Origin: Zasmidium citrigriseum
Lineage: Eukaryota; Ascomycota; Dothideomycetes; Mycosphaerellales; Mycosphaerellaceae
Assembly (NCBI GenBank): GCA_002786025.1
Contig: NHNW01000003.1
Coordinates: 1,238,000 to 1,301,999, forward strand
Direction of reading: 5' to 3'
Length of the DNA: 64,000 nt
Part shown: piece by piece, positions 1 to 11,759 of the stretch
Layout: every line of letters begins with the position of its first letter
How positions within the stretch are numbered: the first letter of the stretch is position 1
Notes under the pieces: model-generated
What the model saw: the letters and a program-made list of their open reading frames with translations, nothing else
The model's database searches: none
Told to the model about the DNA's origin: nothing
Made by a program: the position numbers and the translations under genes

Positions 1-482
1 ATCGACAAGTTTTCAGCGAACCAGAGAGACTGGACGGCCGCCAGCAGAGAATCATCGAGTGTGGAACAGATGCCGCGACTGCTGTGTACTGGACTTGAAT
101 TCATAGCGCCAGCGATGCTCCAGATCACGGCTGCGCGGCGGGATACCATTCAATTTGACTATCTCCTATCCCTTGCCTTCGTTGAGCAATGTGGCTATTC
201 AGTTCGGGAGGACACTTTTCCCGATCAACTATACCATAGAGAAGACCACTTGGTTGGCAATTGCGGGCTGGCGGGCTTCGAACTATCGTAACAGACAGCA
301 TGGAGCGTAGCCAATCTATCAGATATCATCAGCTTTTGATTGTCTTGCTTTGCATGTGAGTTGAACACCTGCCCATATCTCTTCTCGAACCCGGCTTCTT
401 GATCTGCCAAGACTTTACACCTTTGACTTCCAACCCTCGAGCTCGAAATCTCGAGCTCCATCGCACTCTCCCTTCTTTCCAA
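1..482. other. 5' flank of RIT1, no gene seen
   Basis: Small ORFs on both strands here have no recognisable domain and overlap each other. I see this stretch as upstream sequence of the RIT1 gene. A gene ending left of the window cannot be excluded. Confidence 0.4.
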
Positions 483-1891
483 ATGAGCCCACAGCAACCA
501 CTCCAAGAATTCGACCTCATCTTCTCATCAGCAGCATCAGCGCTCAAAGATGCACTCGGCGAACTCAAACGAGCGAATTTGTCGATCAAGAATCGCCTTC
601 GATCCATCAAAGAAGACTCGGAATTCGTGACCAATGTCGCAGATGCGTATGGACTACCTCTCGTAGCCAACGAACGATGTGGCAGCTGGTATATCCCGCC
701 TGATCGCAAGGCCGGGAGTGCTTATTTCAAGTCGACCGATGGCCATTTTGGACAGTGGAGTTTCAGTCTGAGGAGATTGAATTTGCAGGTGTTGGATGTT
801 TTGGAGAGGGATGGAGGGTATGTAAAGAACGGTATATGCTTTTCCTGGAGAGTTTTGCTGACGATATTCTCAGATGTATCATCGTCGACTCCACAAGACG
901 GGGCAAGAGCATGCCAGATGCCTTGTCAAAGACTGTTCCCATTTGGATCACGGTGTTGAATCGCCTTTTATTTCCAGACGACGCCGACTCGCATGAACTT
1001 CGAACGCCACTGGATGTGATCTCGGAATCGGAGCATGCTCAAATCGAAGCTCGACTCGATGATTGTGTTCGAGCGGTCAGGGATCTGAACTTGGACCTCG
1101 AACGACTTCGGGTCAAACTTCACCAGAGACCTCTGCAGGTTGCATGGCAGCGGCCAGACGACAGTCTTCCAGAAAGGCCTGCAAGTGATACACCAAACCT
1201 TGTCGTTCTTTGCACTGCTTCAAATCAGACGAGCAATGCTACCTCGGCGACCTCAGACTACGTTCAAGGTGCGGCAGACGATCCCGAGAGCTGGGCTCAA
1301 GGCCTTGATGCGGCAACCTTCTGGAGACATCAGGAAGAGTTGGTGTCAACCGCCGAAGATGACCTTCCTGCTCTGATAGCATCGCTAATGGAGAGCTCGA
1401 AGCAAGATCGTAATGTTCGATCTCTTACCTTGATCAAGCCGACTTGTTGTGTCTGGATAGGGGACACGGCCTCAGCCGAAATCCTTCACACGGAGTTCGA
1501 CATTGTGGTCTCTTGTACGTTGAAGCCCAATGCAGCAATATCCAATGCGATGGGCGCGCGTTATATCGCCCTCAAATGCTCGACAGGCAAGATCGGTAGT
1601 CGCCAGCTTCGAACAGAGTTGCCCAAGCTCGAGCGCCGACGAGATCTGTTGAAGCCTGGGAGCAAGATCCTGATTGCTTGCGAGTCTGGCAAGGATCTTG
1701 CTGTGGGTGCCGCCCTCGCCTTTGTATGCCTTTTCTGCGACTCGAAAGGAGAGCTGGGTGTCCAGGCGAATGGCGTCGATATGAACAAGACGGTCATCAA
1801 GCAGAGGCTCAGTTGGATCATGGTTTCCATGCCGGATGCATCGCCGAGTAGGGCAACCTTACAGAGCGTCAACGCCTTTCTGATGGGCTGA
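483..1891 (+). CDS. RIT1: Initiator tRNA A64 2'-O-ribosylphosphate transferase
   Basis: Two exons, 483-817 and 874-1891, give a 450-aa protein. The intron has a GTATGT donor and a CTCAG acceptor, and splicing restores the family motif DGGCIIVDSTRRGK. The N-terminal half has SIKNRLRSI, NERCGSWYIPP and FKSTDGHFGQWSF, all typical of RIT1. The C-terminal half is the phosphatase-fold domain, ending near IACESGKDLAVGAALA, where a P-loop-like Cys is kept. In this family the enzyme adds a phosphoribosyl group to A64 of initiator tRNA-Met, which keeps that tRNA out of elongation. The start at 483 is the Met closest to the conserved region; an in-frame Met 28 codons upstream adds only a Ser/Arg-rich stretch. 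Length and domain order are normal for fungal RIT1. The enzyme should be cytosolic. Confidence 0.93.
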
Positions 1892-2592
1892 AGAGGATGT
1901 GGCGGGCGGCGAATGGTCGTATAGCCACCAAGAACCCACATTACACGCAACAGGGCGTTCGGAGAAGTGGTCGATGGTGACGCCACGAGTGAGGCGAAGC
2001 ATTGCACAAGTTGCCTGTGTAACGTCCGGACGGGTATTGCATTCCTGATCGATAGTGAATCAGTATACCATCGATCGACGCCTTCTGTAGTAGAATAGTA
2101 TTGAACATCTGAACAGTCTGGTTCACTCCGAAGACATTCACATGCAAGCTATTTAAAGTTTCGCTTCTCCGGCGGCGGTTGCCCCACGTGGTTGACCGTT
2201 GCTATTTACAGCGGATAAAGTTGCAAACATCGACCGGGATCATGTTTCACGACCACCGCACCACACCAACAGCACTTCATCGCCGCCGCGGCTGATCACG
2301 CTGTAGAGAATCCTCACTCACCACTCTCACCATCCCGAGTCCCGTCTTGACAGCAGCTCGACGCCTTCTCCTGCGGCTCAAAGGGTAGCTTCGCAGCAGC
2401 CTTGCAGACTGGCGGGGGCTGTGATGCTTGGGAGCCGCGCAAGCCGCAAAGACCACGCCCTCCCTGCTCACGTCGCTGTCTCGACTGGAGTGTTTTTGCT
2501 ACTGTTGATGTCTCAGACACTCTCGTGTATTTACTTCCTCGCAGCGAGCTGAAAGCGTTCCTAGCAATCACTCAACCTCACAGCACTTCAAG
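1892..2592. other. Intergenic, RIT1 to MARVEL gene
   Basis: No convincing gene. Overlapping short ORFs on both strands between 2277 and 2571 have low-complexity Arg/Ser composition and look like shadows of the leader of the next gene. Confidence 0.5.
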
Positions 2593-3556
2593 ATGCGTCT
2601 TCCACAGACGAAGCTCCAGCGGATTAAGGCTATCACGCACTTTGTCCAGCTCTTCCTCATATTCGTCGCAGGATGCCTTACGCTGGCGGTTATGACGAAG
2701 GATGGTGGGTTTGGAGGGCAGACGGGGTTTTACTTTGCTCTGGTATGATCCTTCGCGACCGGACACAGAAGCATTCGCTGACGAGATCTAGTGCTTCTTC
2801 ACCATTCCCGCGATCATCTACCAAGTCATGGTCCCCATGTGGAGTCGAGCCTGGAGACTCAATAACGTCTGGGCCATTGCAACAATCGACATCCTCTTCG
2901 CCATCCTCTGGTTCGCCGCCTCGATCGCTGTAGCCGTGTGGAATGCCAATGGCATAGCAAAAGGGAAAGATGCCTCGGATGATAGCAGTGACAAGAACAC
3001 GAACACGAGAAGAGATGACAACAAGAAGAAGGATGGGACATGTGCCTCGTTCGGCTACGGCAGTGAGACGAAGTGCGAGGTCTCGAAGGCGAGCGTCGGC
3101 TTCGGCATCGTTATTATGCTGCTATTCGCTGCCACGAGTTACATTTCTATTCGGGCCATTATCGAGTACCGACGGACTGGCGTCGTGCCGAGTGCCCATG
3201 TGGGAAAGAACCATGGTCAGCTAGAAAGGCCAGATGGAGACGACCCAAGCAAAGATGTTTGGTCGGCCAATACCGACGAGCTCAATCACACAAATGACGA
3301 TGACCGTCTGGCATATGGTCAGAATACAGAGGACGATCAGCAAGGATTGCTCAACCGGCACTCATTTGACACGCATCAACCTGCAGACGGCATGCATCCG
3401 GGCACACGGCTAAGCTACGAATCTCCCTCCCAAGTCGCAGGCCCCCCAGCTTACGACGAGAACATTGCACCGTCTGCACTCAGCCCAACGGGAGTGCCGA
3501 TGAGCCCGAACGGAAGAGTTCAATTCCCCGAGGCTAATTATAATGCTCTGCGATGA
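2593..3556 (+). CDS. MARVEL-like four-helix membrane protein
   Basis: Two exons, 2593-2742 and 2792-3556, give 304 aa. The 49-bp intron has a GTATGA donor and a CTAG acceptor in phase 0. The protein starts MRLPQTKLQRIKAITHF, and helices run at about residues 14-34, 44-65, 76-96 and 138-160. The order of helices and the start resemble the fungal MARVEL-domain proteins of the plasma membrane. Between helices 3 and 4 is a Lys/Asp-rich loop that contains two Cys (GTCASF and TKCEVS), which could form a disulfide. The C-terminal 130 residues are polar and probably disordered, with Pro/Ser-rich stretches and a PPAY motif of the type bound by WW domains of Rsp5-like ubiquitin ligases. Function is unknown; membrane organisation or trafficking is an inference from the family. 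Confidence 0.8.
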
Positions 3557-3704
3557 TTGTGGGGTTGAGTTTGGCGTCAGGTGTGCTCTAGGTCTGAGAT
3601 ACCCATACATACTACCCGAAATCCTCTTCCGAGCCACGGCTGGTGCAAATGTTAAGAATGCCAGCTTCTCCTTGGTCCCACGTGTATGGGCTTGGTGTTT
3701 GATT

Positions 3705-4637
3705 ATGGCCCGACCAGCTGGATTCCTCCAAATTCGCGACCCTGATCCGTACTACTGGGCGCAAAAATCTTTGGGATTGTCCACGTGGGAAGACCTTTAC
3801 GAGCAGATCAAGTTGAAGAGATCTTGGTCATCCGTCGACGATAGCCGGGGCCTTTCGAACAGGTCTCCAAAGAAGCACAAGGCGGAACCGCCCAGGAGTC
3901 AGCATCGCTTCAGCGTCCAAAGCACACCTCCAGCACCCTCGAAAGAGATGCACCAGACACAGTCTCGCCTGCTATCGCTGCCTCCCGAACTCCGCCTCCA
4001 CATCTATAACCACGTCGCCGACTTCAAGCTTGGATCTTCAAGAGTTGAAAATCAGGGCGGGAGGTCGCGATTCCGAGTAGATTGGACAGCAAAGGCTCTA
4101 CCAGAAGATGAGAAGACACGCGACTTGTACAGTCTCATGGCTGTCTGTAACACCACTCGCCGGGAGCTCCTGCCTATATTTCTTCGAGGCTACATCGTCA
4201 AATTTCCCTCGTGGGACCCTGGCTTCAAGCTGCAATGCATGTACTGGGTCGATCGAGTGACCAATGCGTTTGTTAACAACATCGACTTCTTCTGGCTGGA
4301 AGGTGTCTACTGGCGGTTCTCGATCGCTCTCGGCAGGTCCACTGAAGATGAGAAGGAGGATGGCAAGGCGTCGAAGGAAGACTTTCATCGATATCACGGC
4401 ATTGAGACCATGGCATACTCCAAGGGTGGAATTGAGTTCTTCCTCAAATGCGAATTTGCTCGTAAGGGACATATCGCGCAAGCGGCGAGCGAGGCATGCA
4501 AGAAGATGTATGAAATGCTGGCAAAAGTTTTGACTTATAGGGGAGAGGATCGTTTGGGAAAGGTGGAGTTGATGTGGTTGATTCAGGAGACTCCATTGTG
4601 TGGATCGGAGCAGATGCCGCTGTTGAGATGGGGATAG
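3705..4637 (+). CDS. 2EXR/F-box-like fungal protein
   Basis: Intronless, 310 aa from the chosen Met (MARPAGFLQIRDPDPYYWAQ). The frame is open 54 codons further upstream, but that part overlaps the stop region of the MARVEL gene and is less protein-like. A disordered stretch rich in Ser, Pro and Lys is followed by SRLLSLPPELRLHIYNHV, the hallmark of the F-box-like/2EXR fold that is greatly expanded in Pezizomycotina. After it comes a globular region with CNTTRRELLPIFLRGYIVKF, matching the usual 'return of the strand' segment of the family. Most family members have no assigned function. A role as an adaptor is only a guess from the F-box-like helix. Confidence 0.72.
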   Translation: MARPAGFLQIRDPDPYYWAQKSLGLSTWEDLYEQIKLKRSWSSVDDSRGLSNRSPKKHKAEPPRSQHRFSVQSTPPAPSKEMHQTQSRLLSLPPELRLHIYNHVADFKLGSSRVENQGGRSRFRVDWTAKALPEDEKTRDLYSLMAVCNTTRRELLPIFLRGYIVKFPSWDPGFKLQCMYWVDRVTNAFVNNIDFFWLEGVYWRFSIALGRSTEDEKEDGKASKEDFHRYHGIETMAYSKGGIEFFLKCEFARKGHIAQAASEACKKMYEMLAKVLTYRGEDRLGKVELMWLIQETPLCGSEQMPLLRWG

Positions 4638-4843
4638 GAAGGCGTTGTAATAACAAGAGACGAGATTCATCATTCACCTACCTCACGACTGTTCCTTCCT
4701 TCGCTTGCTGTCCACGACTTTTGTCAAGGTTGACCCAGGTCGGCCCTTCCTTATGAAGTAATGCGACTTGACTGACTTCATCTGTCGGCGAAATTCTTCT
4801 TCGCTCCCAGTCGTTCAATCCATAGACATAGAAATAGAGCAAG

Positions 4844-6577
4844 ATGGAGTACGATCCCAAAATTCGTAAGTACATCTTATCTTTTGACAAAACTTGGACC
4901 AAGCTCACCGAGACGAAGCTCTTTCCAACACCAGCGATCCCAACTCTTTCGCCTGGACATCCGCCAGGGAGAGATGGCCAGTCATCTTGGTACGACAATT
5001 CTGACTACCCGACTCTATGAGGACTCGACTGATACGATTCCAGACTGGAGCCATTGACGATCTCCACAAGGCCGTCTCGAACGAAAAAGATCCAGAGAAG
5101 CAGGAAGAAGGCAAGAAGATCACCTCTGGACTTGCAACGCTCAAGTATGAGCTGCAGCACAACCGTCAACTCACGTAAGACCATGATGCTTCGTGTATCT
5201 CAATTCATCGCTGATAAAGATCTCCAGACCGCTAGCCGATGATGGTGCTTCAGACATCACCGCCTACAACAAGGAGCTCGAGCAGCGCGGCAATCCCAAG
5301 TGGCACGATGTAGCATGGTTGTACGCAGAATGCTACCTCTACCGGTACGTCGGGCCTTCAAATATGTAATGATGTGCAACACATGACTGACCTCATTCAG
5401 ACGAATGGCCACTCTCTTCGCCCTCTCCAAGCACTGGAAGAGCTACGATGTCTTCTCAAAACAGAAGATGTCGACCTTCCGCTCCTCACGACCCGCTGTC
5501 CTCGAACTCGCTGCTCGGTACAACGACCTCACCAAACAGCTGCAGTCTGATCAATCTGCTCTTGGTTCTGCATCAGAGGAGGAACGTGAGACGGCTGAGA
5601 AGCTCCTCTTCGTTGAGATGTGCGAGATTTGTCTCTGGGGTAAGCAGATGAGAGCCAAGCCGTCAATTTTGTCATGCGAAGACTTCCACTAACAACGTCA
5701 TCTCCTCATATCAGGCAACGCGACCGATCTCAGTCTCCTCACCAACCTCAGCTACGATGACATCCAAAAGCTTCAGGGCAAGGACGCGCGAAAAGCAAAC
5801 GAGGACAAGATCATTGTCAACAACTTCCCTGAAGCCTTTGCCTCGCTCAAGAAATCTAAGAATGCCGGCACTAAGGAGAGGCGTGTCGATATTGTTCTCG
5901 ACAATGCTGGTTTCGAGCTCTTCGTCGATCTCATCTTGGCTGGCTACCTCCTTCAGGCTGGCCTTGCCACGCACATCGTCCTGCATCCAAAGAACATCCC
6001 TTGGTTCGTCTCAGACGTCATCCCCAAGGACTTCAGCGACCTTCTCAATGTCCTGGTTCAGGCCAAGGACTTCTACGAGACGCCATCTGAAGATGACAAG
6101 GCCCGAGGTGTTAACCCACCGCCACTATCCGACAAGGAATCAGAGGACCTCCAAGCCCTCTTTCAGAACTGGAGCACCCTCTACGCCGAAGGCCAGATCG
6201 TACTCAGACCGAACGTTTTCTGGACGGAGGGCGGCAGCTACTGGCGACTCCCGAAGACTGCACCTGCGCTGTATGAAGACCTGAAAGAGAGTGAATTGGT
6301 CATCTTCAAGGGTGACCTGAACTACCGCAAGCTGACTGGAGACGCTATGTGGGATCCAGCCACGCCTTTCACGGAGGCAATTGGGCCTATGGGGCCTGGT
6401 TCAGGGGTTCGTGTTCTGGCTTTGCGGACTTGTAAGGCGGATGTCGTCGTCGGTCTGCAGAAGGGCGAGGACGAGAAGCTCAGGGCTATGGAAGGCGGCG
6501 GAGGTGACAGCGGAGCGAGGAAGTGGGCTTGGAGTGGTAAATGGGCCGTGGTCAGTTTCTGCGATGGCAAGGCATAG
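4844..6577 (+). CDS. ARMT1-like DUF89 damage-control phosphatase
   Basis: Six exons were traced: 4844-4865, 4919-4989, 5044-5174, 5228-5344, 5401-5639 and 5715-6577, giving 480 aa in an unbroken frame. The first exon codes for only seven residues plus one base, and its acceptor (4918) is the least certain junction; another AG at 4903 would add five residues. The protein has the family hallmarks SARERWPVILTGAIDD, KMSTFRSSRPAVLELA, VDIVLDNAGFELFVDL and FKGDLNYRKLTGD. The Asp-Asn pair of DNAGFE and the Asp of KGDLNYRKL belong to the metal-binding active site of DUF89 subfamily III. These enzymes are metal-dependent phosphatases acting on sugar-phosphate side products such as fructose-1-phosphate; a protein carboxyl-methyltransferase activity has also been reported for the human member. 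A cytosolic housekeeping role is likely. Confidence 0.9.
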
Positions 6578-6779
6578 AATCGCTGCATGATCACTTCGCA
6601 CGTAGAGATAGAAGAAAAGATAGAACACGACGCATCGGCGTAAGCATGCCTGTCTTTTCCTTTCGTTCGAGTGGGATCTCTCACTTCGTAGCCGTAATCT
6701 ACACGCAAAGACCGTAACACCTCAGTAAGCCTCCCAAACTAGTCATCTCTATCTTGAACCGCGCCAATCTTGACACACT

Positions 6780-8413
6780 CTAGTTGCCAGAAGGAACCTC
6801 AGCAGCACTAAGCCGCTGAGGAGCCTGTCGCTTGCGGAAAATATGTCGAGCATTCAAGCCATTAGCACAGATGGTATTCGGAACACAAATGCTGTATCCA
6901 CAGCAGCTGTTCGCACTCAAGCAAACGTTTCCGGAAGGACATTGCGAATTGCTCGAGCAGGTCTGGGACTGTGCGCAGTAGGCGTTTTGGAAGCAGGCGA
7001 TGTGGCCAGATGTATCGTAGCCTAGATACTTGTCAGCAACATGTCTCGTGATTGGAATGAGGAGGTTATCCTACCGCAGTAGCAGTCCGCTCCGGGGTTG
7101 CATTGCTGGTAAGTACCGCACTGTCCTGGATGCGAGCAGCCGGTGATTGGGTTGGCGACGCATGGCAGGCCGTTGTTTTGGGCGTTGGCGAAGGAGTAGC
7201 TGTAGGAGATGGAGTATGTGGCGCCGTTGTACTGGACTTGTGAGAGAGTGGCGTAGGAGTCGTCGATTTGTTGCTTGTACATGGCGCAGTATTGGCCGTA
7301 GGATTGCCCGTTGCGGGAGATCACGTAGGTGCTATGTGGGGAGTCGAAGGTCAGTGAACGCTCACAGATGTTGTGAGAAGATCTGCTTCTTGGTATGCTT
7401 ACTTGAAGAATCGGCAAGGCGAATTGGGATTCGCGTTCGTCTGAGCGTCACAGGCAGCTGAGCAGCGTCGGCTGTCGAAGGGTAGGCCATCATTCCAGTA
7501 TTGGGTGCCAACAAGAGTGCTCTGTCCATTGCAGTCATTGGGAGCAGCAATAGCTCGCCCTCCGTAGAAGTTGGGTGCGTTGTAGTCCTGGCAGTAATCG
7601 ACCGTCTGGTTGACATAGCCATTGGATCCAGCAATAACAACGTGATAGTTGTTACGCCACTGGCCATCGTTTACGGCGTTACCAGAGTTGACTGGACCGC
7701 CCCAGAAGACACACTTGATCAAGGTCGTGGTATCTGGCTGCTCGCAAGCGCCCCCAGATGGGGATGGATCGAGAGACGGCGATCGCTCGAATGCTGTGCG
7801 ATATTAGGAATGTTTTCTCCATGATGTTTGGGACAGATAGTAATTCTACTCACCAACATTGAACGCAGCACATCCGTTGATGGCGTCACACTTCTGCGAG
7901 CAAAGCGGAACGTCGTAGGTATCCATCAGAGTGAAACCCATGTAGCCAAGAGCGTTATTCATAGCCTTCAAGTTCTTGAACGTGTTCTTCATATCATCAG
8001 CTCAGGTACGTTGCGTCAGTTCCAATCCTGTTACTTACCACATAGCCAGACGGTGTCGGCGCCGCGGAAGCAGCAGAGGCAAAAGCTGAGTATGACAAGA
8101 AGGCCTGGTCGGTATCGGGATCCGGCACAGGGCCTGCACCTTGCCATTGAGGATCGCAAGCATTTCGCTTGACCTTCGTTGCTACCGAGTCGGTTGCGGC
8201 AGCACTCTGCTCAGCGGCAGCCGATGCCTCGACGGCGCTGGCATGGTAGACCACAGTCTGAGCTGCGACGTTCGTGGCGATAGTTGGTGTAGGCGGCGGA
8301 CCGGCAGCAACGATGGCAGCAATGTCGAGATCTTCCGGAATGCTTTGGGCCAGTGTGCTGCTGGTGAGAGCCGTGATGGCAACCGCGCTCTTGAAGAGTT
8401 TGGAGAACGTCAT
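6780..8413 (-). CDS. Secreted cysteine-rich fungal protein, family of unknown function
   Basis: Five exons on the minus strand (8413-8039, 7986-7854, 7793-7403, 7331-7075, 7021-6780) give 465 aa. All four introns are GT-AG and 52-71 bp. The start MTFSKLFKSAVAITALTSST looks like a signal peptide, cleaved near Ala-Gln 23. After a low-complexity Ala/Thr stretch comes a probable Kex2 site (KVKRNAC). The core contains FKNLKAMNNALGYMGFTLMD, CSQKCDAINGCAAFNV and IKCVFWGGPVNSGNAVN, which mark a widespread Pezizomycotina secreted family that I know only as uncharacterised. The Cys spacing CSQKCxxxxGC is PAN/WSC-like. The C-terminal third is unusually rich in Cys (CGTYQQC, CYCG, NSCCGYSIC), resembling a small chitin-binding or whey-acidic type module. 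A surface or extracellular role is inferred. It converges with the DUF89 gene, 202 bp away. Confidence 0.82.
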
Positions 8414-10121
8414 GCTGGCACCGAGTCCTCCGAGTCCTTTGATGTTCCAATTGTGTGGTCGATGTATTGACGAGAAAGGCTCTCCTCGGAGCATGCTTCG
8501 AAGTATATATCTTGTCGGTGAAACGTCGAGCAGAATAGGTGACTACCACGTGGGATGGTCCAGGCCGCCAGCCCAGTAAAGCACTCAGCCATCGTGATCG
8601 AATCTAGGTCTTGGAAGGCCTACTACTCCGCAAGGCGTCAACACTGTCTCGACGACAGGACAGAAGAGCCCAATGTGGCTTTGGTACTCGCCTGTTGATA
8701 CCGGTGTGAGCGAAGAGAAAAGCCATGAGCTGCGTACAGGACGACAAGAGCTGCAGGACTGCCGCCACGACGATGACGGCCTATCCTCGTTAGTGATGTG
8801 GCTTCTAGCAGTTCAAGCCTATAAAGCAGGCCAGCTGAAGTCGTGCAGACGGACACTTCGCCGAGAAAGCCATGCTCCCTCCAAGCAGAATATTAGCTGC
8901 GTCAGTGAGCCATGGCAAGCGACGAGAATGGACTGTATGCGGCAGTCCATTACCTCGTTCGTTGACCGTCAAGCGTCTTTCAGACGCTGATTCCAGAGTA
9001 TCGGTCTGATCTCCGCGCTCGCTTGATACTGGTAAGTGACGTTTTCCCCTTCTGCCATTCGATCTCGAATTGTCCTGTCCGGGCCAAGATTCTTTCTTTC
9101 TTGGAGAATGGTCGGTCGTATTCCCGATGACCAGTCTTCTGGGCGTGGCATCAATGACCTCGTGGCATATCGAGACGATGTACACCTTGGAGAAGCCACA
9201 AACCCGGTATCTGCCAGACTCGTGGCCAGAAAGGACAAGAACTCACGTCCAGGACAAAGCCACAGTTCCAATGTGTAAGAGACAGCTTGATCAAGTCCAA
9301 TGAGGTCCTCGCCCACTACACGTGCTAGCCGTTATCCTTTGCGCCAGCTCCATCGCCATCAAGGAAGTGTATCAAGGTTGGAGTCCGCTGCGTTTGAAGT
9401 GTGAAGGCGCATTAGCTCGCACGTGTTCGCGGGAGGTCAGCCACGTGGGTGTCTTTTCTGGCCCCATTTTCAGGTCGAAATTCTTCCCCTTGACTCAGGC
9501 CGAGGCCACGAATGGACGATCAACTTTCGAACATCCTGTGGTTTACCATCTGTCACCGATGTCAGCCTCTACCACTGTCGGTATGAAACCTTGGGAAAAG
9601 GCACGTGGTTGTGGAGGATGCGGTCCAGACGCTGAGCTTTAAAGTTCCACCCGAAGGCATGTTGCGCAATGCTGATCCATTCAAAGGTGCCGAAACCACA
9701 AAAGTGGCTGGTCCAAGGCGGAAAGCGTGATAGCCCGGTCTTCTTCGCTCCCAAAACGAGCTTCGTGCCTTTCCTCCTTCCGCGTTTGTCGAACAGCTTC
9801 ATGGCATTGATTTGTATGGAACCGTTGCAGCCGAAAGACATATATAAGAACATCAGCTTCGTGGTTTCCTCTGAATATCCTTTGCCTGTTGACTACCATC
9901 ACCGATAGACTTTGTTTTAAATTGTTTTGGAACAGGTCGGTGCCAACGCGCTCATTGGCGCCACGGCGCTCCAAAAGCCATCGCAGCACGCCGGTCCCAG
10001 TCGGACAGGACGAAAGGCAACACCAGCTCGCCCACTGCGCTCCATGCTCGTTCAGCCTCATGATCGAGTCCAGAACATCCATGGCGAGCATCCAGATTTG
10101 TTGAAGCTAAACAGCCGAGAT
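8414..10121. other. 1.7-kb intergenic stretch, no gene seen
   Basis: Many short ORFs on both strands, none with a recognisable domain or an extendable exon structure. CACGTG-type motifs occur at about 9420, 9442 and 9602 and could be regulatory, but nothing ties them to a gene. Confidence 0.45.
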
Positions 10122-10667
10122 CTATTTCAACTGCCGAACGGTCGCCACGAGGAAACAAACGAAAGCCGGAAGATTCGTCGTGATGGTGCGTATTTGGTGC
10201 ATGCGGAGCCATTGGCCGACGCTTTTGATATTTGACTGGCGATCTTTGGTGTCTTCTGAGGCCATTTCTGCCAACAGTCGAAGAGCCGTTTTTCCAAAGC
10301 CGAAGTGTAGCAGAGAGAATATTGAGCCTGCCAAATACCAGCGCGCCGCCGAGATACTCGCGCCGTTCCACTCGGACAGCATAGGGTCTCGAAAGATCGA
10401 ACACACGCTATCAGGCCGGAGCAGCACGTGGTTCGCCACTCCAGCAAAGATAGGAGTCGAGAGCCCAATCAAAGCTTGCCACAGGCCCCGTGACTGCCAC
10501 GCAGTTGACCAGCTTGGTAAGATCTCTCGTGCTGGAGTCTGCTTGTCGGCAGGTATCTCGGGCCAGGGAGTCAGGAACTGGTATTCGTCATTGGCGAATT
10601 GAAGGTTGACTGTCGCTGAAACGAGCGGCACTAGCTTCAGCAGTTGCAATCCGAGGGTGTTCGCCAT
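10122..10667 (-). CDS. Small four-helix membrane protein, unknown function
   Basis: Intronless, 181 aa from MANTLGLQLLKLVPLVSATV; an upstream in-frame Met at 10721 would add 18 polar residues and is less likely. Four hydrophobic stretches are visible: around residues 3-20, 62-80 (LWQALIGLSTPIFAG), 107-123 (WYLAGSIFSLLHFGFG) and 165-178 (LPAFVCFLVATV). The internal region has LPSWSTAWQSRGLWQA, similar in style to fungal 'integral membrane proteins' seen near metabolite genes, but I cannot assign a family. It lies 189 bp downstream of the DUF6594 gene on the same strand, so the two may be co-expressed; no biosynthetic gene is nearby. Confidence 0.6.
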   Translation of the reverse strand: MANTLGLQLLKLVPLVSATVNLQFANDEYQFLTPWPEIPADKQTPAREILPSWSTAWQSRGLWQALIGLSTPIFAGVANHVLLRPDSVCSIFRDPMLSEWNGASISAARWYLAGSIFSLLHFGFGKTALRLLAEMASEDTKDRQSNIKSVGQWLRMHQIRTITTNLPAFVCFLVATVRQLK

Positions 10668-10855
10668 CGCTTGTCCAATGATCTCCCTTAATAATGGCAG
10701 CCTTTGACATTGCGAGAACATAGCAGAGGCATGCGGCTGAAGTATTCAGCTCGAGGGTCGCTTATGTAAAGCATTGCGTGAGCTGTCACATGTCCGGAGT
10801 ATCCGCGGATTTAATCAGTGGGTGGAGGTCGAGCATCAATGTAGCCCAGCGTCTT

Positions 10856-11759
10856 TTATGATGATGACACGGTCTCTGAGCTGCCGATATATACCACCAT
10901 GATCGCGGCATAAGCAGCCGTTGCGCCGATAACGGTATCTTTGCTCGTCGTCGTCAAAGCGATTCCTGCCGCAAACAGCAGCGTGGCTACACTGACGACA
11001 ATCAACCTTGCTGTCCTGGAAGTCGCAAATACCATTATAATCATGGGGACGAGTAGGCTGGCGCCGCCCACAATGCCAACCAGTAGACGATCCAGAGTGT
11101 GCGTCAGATTCCCGAAGCGGCGCTTGAGGGAGTCGGCCGTATCTAATTTGTAAATGTAGGCCAGCACGATGAGGATGATATTGTTGCTCAGGGAGTCGTG
11201 GACTCTGTCACTGTCGTGCTCCTTTCGGGATATTCGTCGCCGCATGCCAGAGTATCGGGACATCTTGTCGTCCTTGTTATAAAGGAAGTCCTCTTCGAAG
11301 ACTCTGTCTTTGCTTTCGATAGTTGCAAGAGCTTCGATCAACTGGGCTGGTTTGGTCAGTCATGTCAAATCGCGGAGACTTCCTATACGCACAATACTGA
11401 AGGAGTAGCGGTGCCATTTCACCCGCCAGGCCAGGATTGCCAGTGGTGCCGAAGCTGATCTCCTGTATTCTGCGTTTGATCTGCCATTCGACGTCTCGGA
11501 TGCATGCTATGTAGCAAGATTCGAACCCCGAGAAGCGCAATTCGCCTTTCTCGTGGTCTGATTGCGCTGATGACCACAGAAAGGGCATCTCGGGAGGGAG
11601 TGGCTTCTTGGGGTCAGTATTCAATGGATCAATCTCCACTCGAGCTTCTGCATCTTCTTTGTAGTCCTTTCGCTCCTCATGGTCTGGAGAGGCCATCTTC
11701 CTGGTCTCGTGGCGTACAGTTGGACCGGTCGAACTGCGACCAGGCTTCGGACTTTGCAA
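10856..11759 (-). CDS. DUF6594 membrane protein
   Basis: Two exons on the minus strand, 11759-11393 and 11346-10856, give 285 aa. The 46-bp intron has donor GTGCGT and acceptor ACCAG, chosen because it keeps the frame and gives LLLQYSQLIEALATIES. The first half is cytosolic: a polar, acidic N terminus, then FSGFESCYIACIRDVEWQIK, the 'layered helix' segment that binds the next part in this family. The end has the typical three membrane helices (about LLVGIVGGASLLVPMIIMVF, LIVVSVATLLFAAGIAL, TAAYAAIMVVYIG). That order is standard for DUF6594, a family confined to filamentous ascomycetes and of unknown function. A Met at 11696 (MASPDHEERK) is an equally good start. It is transcribed away from the MFS transporter. 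Confidence 0.75.
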
